DNA of 5,773 nt from the NCBI GenBank assembly GCA_050735975.1, contig JBOHVS010000086.1, positions 1 to 5,773 of the forward strand. Reading direction: 5' to 3'. The notes below the pieces were generated by a model. That model had not been told where the DNA came from. It searched no databases and worked only from the letters and a program-made list of their open reading frames with translations. Origin of the DNA: DATMBL01 sp050735975 (GTDB taxonomy: Bacteria; Desulfobacterota; Binatia; UBA9968). This document shows positions 5,684 through 5,773 of the stretch, piece after piece; within the stretch, counting starts at the first letter, position 1, and every line of letters begins with the position of its first letter. Both the position numbers and the translations under genes were made by a program.

Positions 5684-5773
5684 TCAAGAAAAGCAATTTC
5701 CGAAGCCTACCCGATATTCCGCGGTGATGAGCTTCGGTTGCAGAGACGCGAGTTTTTGCGCGAGAGCTTTGGC
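5684..5773 (-). pseudogene. 3'-truncated fragment resembling a LigD polymerase/primase domain (runs off window edge)
   Basis: On the minus strand an open frame enters from the window edge and stops with TGA at 5684-5686 after 29 codons. Its first 22 residues include ALAQKLASLQPKLITAEYRV. This resembles the part of the LigD polymerase (archaeo-eukaryotic primase-like) domain that precedes the usual AKRxxGRVxVDYxQNAxGxT stretch. The match is from memory and short, so it is tentative. Immediately after YRV the frame reads GFGNCFS and stops, and within a few bases the DNA becomes the dispersed 84-bp repeat. The expected downstream part of the domain is absent in all three minus frames, so the gene appears cut off at its 3' end rather than merely frameshifted. 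The upstream part lies outside the window. A polymerase-domain gene beside an ATP-dependent ligase is a common bacterial NHEJ arrangement, which supports the reading. Confidence 0.48.

Overview
The window is a stretch of bacterial chromosome of moderate GC content. Every supported gene lies on the minus strand. The intergenic gaps are packed with short dispersed repeats built around TTCACCAC / CTTCGTGGTGAA and GTCATCCCGAGCGAA. I associate such repeats, and the spurious 'HHEGHEEHE' peptides they encode, with soil and environmental lineages such as Verrucomicrobiota and Acidobacteriota. This is recognition from memory, and the phylum is a low-confidence guess. None of the four visible starts has a strong Shine-Dalgarno sequence.

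Layout in transcription order (right to left). At the right edge (5684-5773) is the broken 3' end of a gene that resembles the polymerase/primase domain of LigD. Next (5240-5581) is the N-terminal quarter of an ATP-dependent DNA ligase. It keeps the adenylation lysine motif but loses homology after about residue 84. These two look like remnants of a bacterial non-homologous end-joining locus. Each is cut off on its 3' side, and repeat or hairpin DNA starts at or near the cut.

Next comes a repeat-filled gap (4996-5239), then two tandem paralogous membrane proteins of the AI-2E transporter family (3121-4995, 624 aa; 1199-3049, 616 aa), 71 bp apart and probably co-transcribed. Both carry the same long cytoplasmic C-terminal extension: a helical segment followed by a fold resembling a B12-binding domain. 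In that domain the cobalamin-ligating His position holds Asp. The first-transcribed copy has also lost the family signature RFIPYVGPW, which the second copy keeps.

A 256-bp gap (943-1198) holds the best-preserved copy of the composite repeat and a possible promoter spanning a perfect 12-bp palindrome. The last gene (82-942) is a YihY/BrkB-family membrane protein. Two adjacent small hairpins (10-39) lie downstream of it.

The most notable observations are (i) an 84-bp composite repeat, present in two ungapped copies of opposite orientation plus a partial third, whose GCGGC-NNN-GCCGC hairpin keeps its stem while its loop varies; (ii) the doubly truncated end-joining locus, with a long imperfect hairpin near one breakpoint; and (iii) the tandem transporter-plus-degenerate-B12-domain pair with asymmetric motif loss. 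I see no CRISPR array, tRNA, rRNA, transposase or complete new defence-type system.
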